Assembly (NCBI GenBank): GCA_902515745.1 | Contig: CABXWB010000001.1 | Coordinates: 62,001 to 126,000, forward strand | Direction: 5' to 3' | Length of the DNA stretch: 64,000 nucleotides | DNA from: an uncultured Alphaproteobacteria bacterium | Lineage (GTDB): Bacteria > Pseudomonadota > Alphaproteobacteria > HIMB59 > GCA-002718135 | Shown here: positions 38,573-47,224 of the stretch, one piece after another | How the letters are laid out: every line of letters begins with the position of its first letter | Numbering within the stretch: the stretch's first letter is position 1 | The notes under the pieces: model-generated | What the model saw: the letters and a program-made list of their open reading frames with translations, nothing else | Told to the model about the DNA's origin: nothing | The model's database searches: none | Position numbers and translations under genes: made by a program

Positions 38573-40626
38573 TTAACTTTATTATATGTTTCAAATATTT
38601 GTTTCTCAGTCAATATTTCATTCATTACTATGCCGTCAGGAAATTTTGAAGAATAAAATGCATTAAAAGGTATGCCAAATTTATTATATTTTTTTAAAAA
38701 TTTATTTATTTTTTCATTTGGTTGTGTCCAATCAGCTTTTATCAATCTCACACCTTGTGAATCAAAAAATTCTGAAATTGTTTCTGAATTTAAAACATTA
38801 ATTTTATTAAACTTACAGGTAATGCACCAATCAGCAGTTATATCTAAAAAAACAATTTCATTATTATCTATTATTTCAGGAATACTTTTAGAATTAAAAT
38901 CTAACCAATTATTACTTTTATAATTTTCTTCATTAATTTTTTGAAAGAAATATAAATATGGAGTTAAAAAGAAAATAATTATTAAAGAAATAATTAAGGG
39001 AATTTGAAAAATTCTAAATTTTAAAATTGCTGATATTAAGATTAATAAAACAGTAAATGTAATAATGAAAAAATAATTAAAATAATTATTTAATATACTT
39101 AAAAGCCAAACAATTGTTATGAATAATAAAATAGATAAAAAATATTTAAAATAAATCATCCATTTTCCAGATCGAGGTAGAAAGGAAATTAAGCCTGGAA
39201 AAAAAGCGATAACCAAATAAGGTATGCTCATTCCTATACCCATAAAACAGAAAATTAAAAATAGATACGTTGTTGATTGAGTAAATGCTGCTGTAACAGC
39301 TGTTCCTAGATAAGGTGCAGAACAAGGTGTAGCAAGTAGTGTAGCAAAAAAACCATTAAAAAAATTCTTTGTATAAAAATTATTACCTGAATTTAAAATT
39401 TTTGATGAAGATAAAAAACTTGGTAAATTTATTTGGAAAAGATCAAGAGTATTCAAGAAGAACATTGATATAATTATTAAAATAAACATTAAAAAGTAAG
39501 GTTCTTGAAATTGCATACCCCAGGATATTGAAATATTGATTTGTTTAAGAATAGCAAAAAATGAACCAAGTATTAGAAAAGAAGTAATAATACCCAATAC
39601 AGTTATAAAAAAACTACTTTTTATCTTTTTATCTTCAGTATTAATTACAGATAATAATTTTAAAGATAACACGGGGAATACACATGGCATAAGATTTAAA
39701 ATAAACCCACCTAATAGTGAAATTAGGAGTAAGTATAAAAGACTATTGTTTATAGATATATTTTTATCTACATTTTCAATTTCCACATTTTTTTCAACTT
39801 TAAAGCTGTGGTTATTATCGTAAAAAAATATTTCAATTGGAAACTTTTTTTCATTAAATTGATCTGATCTAAAATTAAAGGAGGTTTTTAATTTTTGAAA
39901 ATCAAGAGAATAATTATTTATTGATTCTACAACTGGCAATCCAAATGGAGTGTGAATAAAAATTTTTGGATCCTCAAAAAAAGAACTAGTTGATATTTCT
40001 ATATCAAAAATAACGTCATTACTATTTTCAATAGCTTTAAATGAGAAATTAGAAATGGGCGTAAAATCAATATTATTGTTTAAGGTAGTAGATAAAACTT
40101 TTTCAATTTCAAAAAAATAATCTGTGTAAGCCCCATCTCCAGATGGTAAGTTTAAAAATATATCTGCATTACCTGGAATACAAACATCTCTACAAACTAA
40201 ATAATTTATATTTAAATTTAAATTTGTTTGTTTTTGGTAGTCTTCAATATCTACAATCAAAGGGAAGATAACTTTATCTTTATAACCAATTGATTTTAAA
40301 CCTAGTATTTCAAATTCTATTGGCTCTGGCCATAATATTTTAATATCTTTAACGTTGGTGGAATTATTCCATATAATTTTTTGAGGAAAACCTCCTCCTC
40401 CAGGAGATTTCCAATATGTTTTCCATTCCTCTTCTAGTTCATATTCTAATGCTAAAATTAATTGGTTGTTATTATTTGATGCAGTCGTTGGTGAAATTAA
40501 TCTAACTTTTGATTTTTCACTAATTGCCCAATCTGAAGACAAGGAGTATCCAGCTGGGCTAAATAGCCCAAGAGCAAGTATTATTGCTATTTTTAATAGT
40601 TTTATAACTTTTATTACCTTGTCCAT
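38569..40626 (-). CDS. DsbD/ScsB-like thiol:disulfide interchange protein with C-terminal thioredoxin domain
   Basis: Signal peptide, periplasmic domain (CRDVCIPG), DsbD TM core (NLMPCVFPVLSLKLL, LLATPCSAPYLGTAV), C-terminal DITADWCITCKFNK. Confidence 0.92.
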   Translation of the reverse strand: MDKVIKVIKLLKIAIILALGLFSPAGYSLSSDWAISEKSKVRLISPTTASNNNNQLILALEYELEEEWKTYWKSPGGGGFPQKIIWNNSTNVKDIKILWPEPIEFEILGLKSIGYKDKVIFPLIVDIEDYQKQTNLNLNINYLVCRDVCIPGNADIFLNLPSGDGAYTDYFFEIEKVLSTTLNNNIDFTPISNFSFKAIENSNDVIFDIEISTSSFFEDPKIFIHTPFGLPVVESINNYSLDFQKLKTSFNFRSDQFNEKKFPIEIFFYDNNHSFKVEKNVEIENVDKNISINNSLLYLLLISLLGGFILNLMPCVFPVLSLKLLSVINTEDKKIKSSFFITVLGIITSFLILGSFFAILKQINISISWGMQFQEPYFLMFILIIISMFFLNTLDLFQINLPSFLSSSKILNSGNNFYTKNFFNGFFATLLATPCSAPYLGTAVTAAFTQSTTYLFLIFCFMGIGMSIPYLVIAFFPGLISFLPRSGKWMIYFKYFLSILLFITIVWLLSILNNYFNYFFIITFTVLLILISAILKFRIFQIPLIISLIIIFFLTPYLYFFQKINEENYKSNNWLDFNSKSIPEIIDNNEIVFLDITADWCITCKFNKINVLNSETISEFFDSQGVRLIKADWTQPNEKINKFLKKYNKFGIPFNAFYSSKFPDGIVMNEILTEKQIFETYNKVK

Positions 40627-40683
40627 ATAAAATAAATCAATACAATATTGAAAAATATAAATTAACGCGAATATATATACTAT

Positions 40684-41235
40684 ATGAATTTAACTGGTCA
40701 GTTCTTAATTTCAATGCCTTCATTAGAAGATGATAGATTTGAAAAAACGGTAATTTATATGTGTGCTCACTCAAAAGATGGGGCTATGGGTATAATAATC
40801 AACAAAAAAATTGATTATGACCTTTACCCTGATTTGCTTGAACAACTAGGTATAGACAAGCCATTAGAAGATAAGAAACTTTACATTCGCTATGGTGGTC
40901 CTGTTGAAAGTGGCAGAGGGTTCGTTTTACATTCTGACGAAGTAATTCAAAAAGAAACCCTGACAATAGATAAAGGGGTAGCTTTAACCAGTACTTCAGA
41001 ATTTTTTGAAGACCTTTCTAAAGGTAATGGTCCAAAAAATAGTATTCTAGCTCTTGGATATGCAGGATGGGGTCCAGGACAAATTGAAAAAGAATTGGCT
41101 TCAAATAGTTGGATGACGCTAAAAACAAATAGTGATTTTATTTTTGACGAAAAAGTAAGTAATAAGTGGAAAGATGCATTTAATTTATTAGGAATAGATG
41201 CAAGTAAACTATCAATTTTCTCTGGAAATTGTTAA
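40684..41235 (+). CDS. YqgE/AlgH (DUF179) family protein
   Basis: LTGQFLISMPSLEDDRFEKTVIYMCAHSKDGAMGIIINK; LGYAGWGPGQIEKEL. Confidence 0.95.
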   Translation: MNLTGQFLISMPSLEDDRFEKTVIYMCAHSKDGAMGIIINKKIDYDLYPDLLEQLGIDKPLEDKKLYIRYGGPVESGRGFVLHSDEVIQKETLTIDKGVALTSTSEFFEDLSKGNGPKNSILALGYAGWGPGQIEKELASNSWMTLKTNSDFIFDEKVSNKWKDAFNLLGIDASKLSIFSGNC

Positions 41236-41427
41236 TTATAGAATAATTTCAAAAACCCTTTCCTGATCTTTTTCTATAACTTTTTTTATTTTAAATTTTG
41301 CTGTTTTTGTAAGTTTTGTTCCTTTATTTGTCACAAATGATTTCATTTTAATTACTTCTTTTTCAGGCATTTTTCTTTCATATTTCAAAATATGTTTCTT
41401 TCCAGTAATAATAAATGATGTTTTCAT
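41236..41427 (-). CDS. Small hypothetical protein (63 aa)
   Basis: Intact ORF with SD-like AGAGGAAATTTATATG; stop abuts the algH stop. Confidence 0.6.
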   Translation of the reverse strand: MKTSFIITGKKHILKYERKMPEKEVIKMKSFVTNKGTKLTKTAKFKIKKVIEKDQERVFEIIL

Positions 41428-41456
41428 ATAAATTTCCTCTAATTGATTAAACTAAA

Positions 41457-41831
41457 TTAATTTTCTAAACTCAACTTACTAAAAAATGAACCCTCTTTTT
41501 GTAACCAAGAGTTAATCATATTAAAAAAATTATTGCTTAAGTAGTAATTTTTTATTCGTCTATCTGTTTTACTTTGTTCTTTTACAAAAATATTTTTTTC
41601 CAACGCTTCGTTTAAAATTGATTGAATAGATGATCTAGAACCAATTGACTTGGGTATATTTGCACAAATTGTTTCAAATGAAATTCCATTTAATTTATTA
41701 TTTTCATAGATCTCTAGAGAAATGACATGGTGTAAAATTGATTTAAATAAAAATTTTGAAACATAATCTTCTGAAAAAAAACTAGAATAAATGTTTCTTT
41801 TTTTTTCTTTTATAATTTCTGTTTCAGTCAT
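41457..41831 (-). CDS. Hypothetical winged-helix-like regulator (124 aa)
   Basis: ICANIPKSIGSRSSIQSILNEALEKNIFVKEQSKTDRRIKNYYLSNN resembles a MarR-type wHTH; SD-like GAGAGGG upstream. Confidence 0.6.
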   Translation of the reverse strand: MTETEIIKEKKRNIYSSFFSEDYVSKFLFKSILHHVISLEIYENNKLNGISFETICANIPKSIGSRSSIQSILNEALEKNIFVKEQSKTDRRIKNYYLSNNFFNMINSWLQKEGSFFSKLSLEN

Positions 41832-41860
41832 TTGACCCTCTCATTAATGTTTAGCAAATT

Positions 41861-41882
41861 TGGGAGAGCAAATGCTCTCCCA
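41861..41882. terminator. Terminator-like hairpin between amtB and the winged-helix gene
   Basis: tGGGAGAGC-aaat-GCTCTCCCa perfect stem; followed by TTTTT on the + strand and only a weak T-run on the - strand. Confidence 0.6.
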
Positions 41883-41930
41883 TTTTTAGTGACCAACTAT
41901 AAGGAGTTGATGTGCTAATCACTAAATTCA

Positions 41931-43217
41931 TTAGTCTCTGATACTGTAAGCCATTACGCCTACTTCAGATTTATCTGTTCCGAGTTTTTCAGCCTCTTCA
42001 CTAATTCTAATACCAAAGAGCATTTTCATGATGTACCAAATAATAAATGATACAACAAAAACGAAAACATTAATTGCTATTATACCGTAAAGTTGAGCTC
42101 CAAAACTTGCAGCACTGTTTGAAATTGGAACAACTAATGTTCCAAAAATTCCAGCAAAACCGTGAACAGGAATTGCGCCTACAACGTCATCAATTTTTAG
42201 AGATATTAAAAGTCTAGTGCCGTAGAAGACAATTAAACCACCAACTGCACCAATGATTATTGCTAGGATTGGTGATGGAGCTAATGGTTCTGCTGTAATT
42301 GCTACTAAACCACCTAATGCACCATTAAGCATCATAACAACATCTGTTTTACCAGTTACTAGTCTTGAAATTACTGCACAAGCCATTACACCTGCACCAG
42401 CTGCCAAGTTAGTATTAATATATATTGTTGCTACTGCAGTAACATCATCAAATGTACCCATTGCAAGTTGTGATCCACCATTAAATCCGAACCATCCAAG
42501 CCATAGGATAAATACACCAAGAGTTGCAAGAGGTATTGAAGAATTTGCAAAAGGCTCCATTGGAGATGCTTCACCACTTTCAGTGAATCTTCCTAATCTT
42601 GGGCCTAATAAAATTGCACCAGCAAGTGCTGCTGCTGCTCCTGCACTATGTACTAGAGTTGAACCAGCAAAATCTGAGAAACCAGCTTCCGCTAAGTATC
42701 CTCCACCCCACTGCCAACCCATTTCAATTGGATAAATGAAACCAGTTAATAAAGCACAAAAAATAAAGAATGGCCAAATTTTAATTCTTTCAGCTAGTGT
42801 TCCAGATACAATTGAGCAAGTTGTTGCACAAAATACCATCTGAAAGAACCAGTCAGAACCATCGGAATAACCTGTATCGACAGCGCTACCATCACTCCAA
42901 GGAATTGGAGATCCAATAAATCCACCAGCGGGTATACCGTAAGCCATATTGTATCCGACTAACCAAAACATTATTCCTGCAATTGAATACAAGCCAATGT
43001 TTTTAGCTGCAATTGTTGCTACACTTTTGGATGTAACAAGTCCTGATTCAAGCATTGCAAATCCTGCTGCCATCCACATGACCAAGAACCCAGATACAAG
43101 AAATAGGAAAGTATTTAATATGTATTGCACTTCACCATCTACCTCTGCTCTTGCGTAAGAGCTAAAGAGTAAGAAGACAGTTACAATGCCAATGAAATAT
43201 ATAGATTTTTTTAACAT
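41931..43217 (-). CDS. amtB: Ammonium transporter
   Basis: FLVMWMAAGFAMLESGLVTSKS, GSTLVHSAGAAAALAGAILLGPR, GFNGGSQLA, IPVHGFAGIFGTL. Start at 43217 preceded by GGAGG rather than the upstream ATG at 43247. Confidence 0.95.
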   Translation of the reverse strand: MLKKSIYFIGIVTVFLLFSSYARAEVDGEVQYILNTFLFLVSGFLVMWMAAGFAMLESGLVTSKSVATIAAKNIGLYSIAGIMFWLVGYNMAYGIPAGGFIGSPIPWSDGSAVDTGYSDGSDWFFQMVFCATTCSIVSGTLAERIKIWPFFIFCALLTGFIYPIEMGWQWGGGYLAEAGFSDFAGSTLVHSAGAAAALAGAILLGPRLGRFTESGEASPMEPFANSSIPLATLGVFILWLGWFGFNGGSQLAMGTFDDVTAVATIYINTNLAAGAGVMACAVISRLVTGKTDVVMMLNGALGGLVAITAEPLAPSPILAIIIGAVGGLIVFYGTRLLISLKIDDVVGAIPVHGFAGIFGTLVVPISNSAASFGAQLYGIIAINVFVFVVSFIIWYIMKMLFGIRISEEAEKLGTDKSEVGVMAYSIRD

Positions 43218-43243
43218 TAATCCTCCATTATAAATTTCACAGT

Positions 43244-43266
43244 ACATGGCTCACACTGAGTCATGT
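43244..43266 (-). promoter_or_regulatory. Leader hairpin between the riboswitch pair and the amtB SD (possible expression platform)
   Basis: Minus strand ACATG-a-CTCA-gtg-TGAG-c-CATGT: 9 bp with one internal mismatch. Confidence 0.45.
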
Positions 43267-43309
43267 GTTACTTTTCATGCTTAGCTATGGAAATTAATTA
43301 CTAAGATCC

Positions 43310-43360
43310 GCGTTCCTTCGGTTTAACCTACTTCCGATTTGCAAACTGCAAATTGAACGA
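43310..43360 (-). ncRNA. Glutamine riboswitch (glnA RNA motif), promoter-distal copy
   Basis: Minus strand TCGTTCAATTTGCAGTTTGCAAATCGGAAGTAGGTTAAACCGAAGGAACGC: P1 CGTTC/GAACG, P2 ATTTGC/GCAAAT, conserved CGGAAGTAG, P3 GGT/ACC, CGAAGGAACGC. Confidence 0.88.
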
Positions 43361-43376
43361 TTTTATAACTTTGCAT

Positions 43377-43428
43377 GCGTTCCTTCGACTTTCGTCTACT
43401 TCCGTCATTCAAAAAGAATGATGAACGT
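43377..43428 (-). ncRNA. Glutamine riboswitch (glnA RNA motif), promoter-proximal copy
   Basis: Minus strand ACGTTCATCATTCTTTTTGAATGACGGAAGTAGACGAAAGTCGAAGGAACGCA: P1 CGTTC/GAACG, P2 TCATTC/GAATGA, CGGAAGTAG, P3 GAC-GAAA-GTC, CGAAGGAACGC. Confidence 0.88.
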
Positions 43429-43532
43429 AATGGTGGTTTACTTTATTATTAAAATTTATTAAGAATATTTAAGTAAAGTTTGCTATGCATTTTTTGCATG
43501 AATAAAAAAATACAAGAAAACTAAGGAAAAAT

Positions 43533-44684
43533 TCATATAATTTCAGATAAATTTATCCACTTTGAGTCTTTTGAACTAGAATCGACACTTGCGTTTATAA
43601 ACTTCATTATGTGTAAACCATCGTCAATATTTGGAAGAAGCTTTAGTAATTCTTCTTTATTTTCCTTATTTTGGATAACATCTGCAGCATCAGAGTAAAT
43701 TTGTGCAAATGCTTCAAGATACCCTTCTGGATGACCTGCAGGGATTCGAACATTAGCTTCAGTTCCCTCAACTTTAATTGAACCACCTCTAGTTATTATC
43801 TGGCTTGCCTCCCCTACTTGACTAAATGTTGCATAATTTGGATTTTCTTGACTCCATTTTAATGCACCCTTGTCACCATAAATAGCTACAGTAAAATTAT
43901 TTTCTTCACCTGTTGCAACTTGAGAAATAGATAATGATCCCTTAGCACCATTATTTAATCTGATCATAATTGAAGCATCATCGTCTAATTTTCTTCCTTC
44001 AACAAAAGTTGTAAGATCTGCACTAACTGATTGCAATTTTAATTGAGTTATAAATTCTAACAAATGCATAGTATGACTACCAATATCACCTACACCTCCT
44101 GCAGCCCCACTTCTTGAAGGGTCAGTTCTCCATTCTGCTTGTTTATTTGAACCAGAATCTTCTTCTTTTGATCCGAGCCATCCTTGCAAATAAGATCCTT
44201 TAACAATTCTTATTTTGCCTAGTGCTCCATTTTCAATAAGCGATCTCATACCTCTAACGACTGGATATCCAGAATAATTATGAGTTAAGAAAAAATGAGC
44301 GTCAGATTTAGAGACTGCTTCAACTAACTTATGAGCATCTTCCATTGTAGAAGTCATAGGTTTATCACAAATAACATGAATATTTTTTTCTAGAAATTCT
44401 ATTGCTGGTGCAGCATGCATATGATTTGGCGTAACAATAGATACTACATCAATACCATCATCTCTTTTAGATTCTTCCTCCGCCATAGTTTTAAAATCAG
44501 GGTAACTTCTTGAAAGATCGAGACCAATTTCCTCAGCAGATTTAGCTGCTTTTTCTGGAGTTGAAGATAAACAACCAGCAACAAATTCATACTTATCATC
44601 CATTCTTGCGCATAAACGATGTACAGCTCCTATAAAAGCTCCTTGGCCACCACCTATCATTCCAAGTTTTAATCTTCTTCCCAT
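43533..44684 (-). CDS. Gfo/Idh/MocA-family oxidoreductase
   Basis: KLGMIGGGQGAFIGAVHRLCARMDDKYEFVAGCLSS; VTPNHMHAAPAIEFLEKNIHVICDKPMT; GDIGSHTMHLLEF. Confidence 0.94.
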   Translation of the reverse strand: MGRRLKLGMIGGGQGAFIGAVHRLCARMDDKYEFVAGCLSSTPEKAAKSAEEIGLDLSRSYPDFKTMAEEESKRDDGIDVVSIVTPNHMHAAPAIEFLEKNIHVICDKPMTSTMEDAHKLVEAVSKSDAHFFLTHNYSGYPVVRGMRSLIENGALGKIRIVKGSYLQGWLGSKEEDSGSNKQAEWRTDPSRSGAAGGVGDIGSHTMHLLEFITQLKLQSVSADLTTFVEGRKLDDDASIMIRLNNGAKGSLSISQVATGEENNFTVAIYGDKGALKWSQENPNYATFSQVGEASQIITRGGSIKVEGTEANVRIPAGHPEGYLEAFAQIYSDAADVIQNKENKEELLKLLPNIDDGLHIMKFINASVDSSSKDSKWINLSEII

Positions 44685-44693
44685 AATAATTCC

Positions 44694-45746
44694 TTATATA
44701 CCTAAAATCTTTTTGTTAGCTTGCTCATCAGTTCCAGAACTTGCAAAATCATCAAAAGCTTTTTCTGTAACTTCAATAATATGATTTTGAATAAATGGAG
44801 CTCCTTCAGCTGCACCTTGTTCTGGGCTTTTAATACAGCATTCCCATTCTAAAACTGCCCATCCATCAAAATTATAACCAGATAGTTTTGAAAAAATTGA
44901 TTTAAAATCAACCTGTCCATCACCAAGTGATCTAAATCTACCAGCTCTATTTATCCATGATTGATAGCCTCCATAAACTCCTTGCCTACCAGAAGGGTTA
45001 AATTCTGCATCTTTCACATGAAACATTTTTATTCTTTCATGGTAAATATCAATGTGATCAAGATAGTTTAAACATTGGAGAACATAATGACTAGGATCAT
45101 ATAACATATTACAACGTTTATGATTCTTTACTTTCTCTAAAAACATTTCGAAAGTTGAACCGTCATGTAAATCCTCACTAGGGTGAATTTCGTAACAAAG
45201 ATCTACACCACAATCATCAAATTTATCTAAAATTGGATGCCATCTTTTTGCTAATTCTCCAAAAGCTTCATCTTCTAAACCTGAAGGTCTTTGAGGAAAT
45301 GGATAAAGAAAGGGCCAACATAAAGCACCAGAAAATGTAGCGGCAGTTTTTAAATTTAAGTTTTTTGATGCTTGAGCCACATTCATCATCCTTTTTACTG
45401 CCCATTCTTGTCTAGCTTTTGGATTACCCTTTACTTCATCAGCAGCAAAACCATCAAAGAGTGTGTCATAAGCGGGATGAACTGCAACCAATTGACCTGT
45501 TAGATGAGATGCAATATCAGTTATTTCAAGATTAAAATTTTTTGCTATTCCTTTTATTTCATCACAATAATCTTTACTCGAAGCTGCTTTGTCTAAATCA
45601 AAAACTGCTAAATTTTCTGCTGGTAATTGTATTCCTTTATATCCAAGATCAGATACCCATTTGCAGATACTAGGTAGTGAATTAAATGGTTCTTTATCTC
45701 CTATAAACTGTGCTAAAAATATAGCAGGTCCTTTAATTTTTTTCAT
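44694..45746 (-). CDS. Sugar phosphate isomerase/epimerase (AP-endonuclease-2/TIM-barrel family)
   Basis: WVSDLGYKGIQLPAENL; VDLCYEIHPSEDLHDG; MLYDPSHYVLQCLNY; HVKDAEFNPSGRQGVYGGYQSW; WAVLEWECC. Confidence 0.92.
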   Translation of the reverse strand: MKKIKGPAIFLAQFIGDKEPFNSLPSICKWVSDLGYKGIQLPAENLAVFDLDKAASSKDYCDEIKGIAKNFNLEITDIASHLTGQLVAVHPAYDTLFDGFAADEVKGNPKARQEWAVKRMMNVAQASKNLNLKTAATFSGALCWPFLYPFPQRPSGLEDEAFGELAKRWHPILDKFDDCGVDLCYEIHPSEDLHDGSTFEMFLEKVKNHKRCNMLYDPSHYVLQCLNYLDHIDIYHERIKMFHVKDAEFNPSGRQGVYGGYQSWINRAGRFRSLGDGQVDFKSIFSKLSGYNFDGWAVLEWECCIKSPEQGAAEGAPFIQNHIIEVTEKAFDDFASSGTDEQANKKILGI

Positions 45747-45765
45747 ACATTTTCTCCAAAACTAT

Positions 45766-46509
45766 TTAAGCATGAAACTTTAAAGTAGTCATTAAATTTT
45801 TAAAATTTTCGAATAATTTTTTAGTATTATTGTTCATTTCTTGAATATTATTTCTAAGCAATTTATCTAGTTCATCAATAGAGTTTCCTCCTAAATATTT
45901 TTCTAAAGCATTTTTTAATTCTGGAACTTTGGACCATTTAATGATTGTGTTTTCATCTACCTCTATATGAAATTGAATACCATAAGCATGGTTTTTATAC
46001 TTAAAAATTTGAAATTTTGTAATATCTGATGAACCTAAAATAGTAACATCTGAATTATGTAATTCACTTACTTCGTAACTATGCCATTGCAATGCTTTAA
46101 TCTGATTATCAAAATTTTGAAAAAGTTGATCTTTTTTTTTATTCTCTAAAATATTAATATTTAAAACCCCAATTTCTGGAGGATTAGATTTAGTTACTTT
46201 ACCTCCAAGAATTTCTCCTAAAAATTGACAACCTAAACAGATTCCAAGATATGGTTTTTGATTATTTAAAACAAATTCCTTAATCTTATTTTTTTCTTCA
46301 ATCATCCAAGGGTACCGCTGTTCCATCCAGGTATCCATTGGTCCACCTAAACATATCATTCCATCAAATATATCAAGATCAATAGGAATTTTTTCTCCCT
46401 TATCTAATCTAATAATGGTTGTTTCAACTAATTCTTCATTCATTAAATTTGTAAGGTATCCAGCTGTTACTAGGGGCGTATGTTGAAGAATAATTATTTT
46501 AAGGAGCAT
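45766..46509 (-). CDS. Class I glutamine amidotransferase-like protein
   Basis: DGMICLGGPMDTWMEQRYPWM; YLGICLGCQFLGEILGG; YGIQFHIEVDE. Confidence 0.9.
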   Translation of the reverse strand: MLLKIIILQHTPLVTAGYLTNLMNEELVETTIIRLDKGEKIPIDLDIFDGMICLGGPMDTWMEQRYPWMIEEKNKIKEFVLNNQKPYLGICLGCQFLGEILGGKVTKSNPPEIGVLNINILENKKKDQLFQNFDNQIKALQWHSYEVSELHNSDVTILGSSDITKFQIFKYKNHAYGIQFHIEVDENTIIKWSKVPELKNALEKYLGGNSIDELDKLLRNNIQEMNNNTKKLFENFKNLMTTLKFHA

Positions 46510-46939
46510 GTTTTTCTAAATTTAGTAATCTTTTTTTTAATTTAATCCCTCCTCTTCCTGAAAATCCTCCAAGTTTACCATCACTACGAATTACACGGTG
46601 GCAAGGTATAATAATTAAAAGTTTATTTTGCCCACAAACATTACCTACGTATCTTGGTGATGTGCCAACTTTTTTTGCTACTTCTCCATATGTTGAGACT
46701 TTACCATATTTAATTTTAGATAATTCTTTCCAAATTTTTTTTTGCAAAGTAGAGCCTTCAAAAGAATATTTAATCTTGAAATTTTTAAGTTTTCCAGCAG
46801 CATATAAATTAATCTGATTCTTAATATTAGTTAAATCAATTGTTTTATTTGTTTTGCCAAAACTCAGTGAAAATATGTTGCCGCCCTTTTTTTTTACCGT
46901 AATCCAACCGAGTTTAGTTTTAAAAGAAGCAGTTTCCAT
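46499..46939 (-). CDS. ogt: Methylated-DNA--protein-cysteine methyltransferase
   Basis: YGEVAKKVGTSPRYVGNVCGQNKLLIIIPCHRVIRSDGKLGGFSGRGGIKLKKRLLNLE (PCHR active site). Confidence 0.95.
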   Translation of the reverse strand: METASFKTKLGWITVKKKGGNIFSLSFGKTNKTIDLTNIKNQINLYAAGKLKNFKIKYSFEGSTLQKKIWKELSKIKYGKVSTYGEVAKKVGTSPRYVGNVCGQNKLLIIIPCHRVIRSDGKLGGFSGRGGIKLKKRLLNLEKHAP

Positions 46940-46992
46940 ATAAAATTAATAACATTATTGATTGAATCTATCAAAATAATTTATAGTAAATT

Positions 46993-47199
46993 ATGGATGA
47001 AGATAATTTAAATTTAGAGATTAGAAAATTTCTTAAACAAGTTGGTATTAGTTCGCAACGTGAAATAGAAAATTATATACGAAAAAAATTTAGCGAAGGA
47101 AGTTTCAAAATAGGTGAGTCCATAAAAGTATCTATGAATTTATCATCTGAAGATGGAGAGCTTAATCATTCAATTAATGAATCTTTGAAAATAAAATAA
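46993..47199 (+). CDS. Small DUF6494-like protein
   Basis: MDEDNLNLEIRKFLKQVGISSQREIENYIRKKFSEG pattern of a small conserved proteobacterial family; assigned from memory. Confidence 0.6.
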   Translation: MDEDNLNLEIRKFLKQVGISSQREIENYIRKKFSEGSFKIGESIKVSMNLSSEDGELNHSINESLKIK

Positions 47200-47224
47200 A
47201 TTATTATTTAGTATAGTTTAAAGT

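Noticed and set aside
42253-42735. 160-aa plus-strand ORF inside amtB
   Set aside because: Antisense to AmtB motifs; Pro/Ala/Ser-rich shadow ORF.
43310-43428. Direct repeats of CGTTCCTTCG...CTACTTCCG considered as CRISPR or transposon ends
   Set aside because: Only two copies with internal compensatory stem differences and exact riboswitch-core motifs; a tandem aptamer explains them better.
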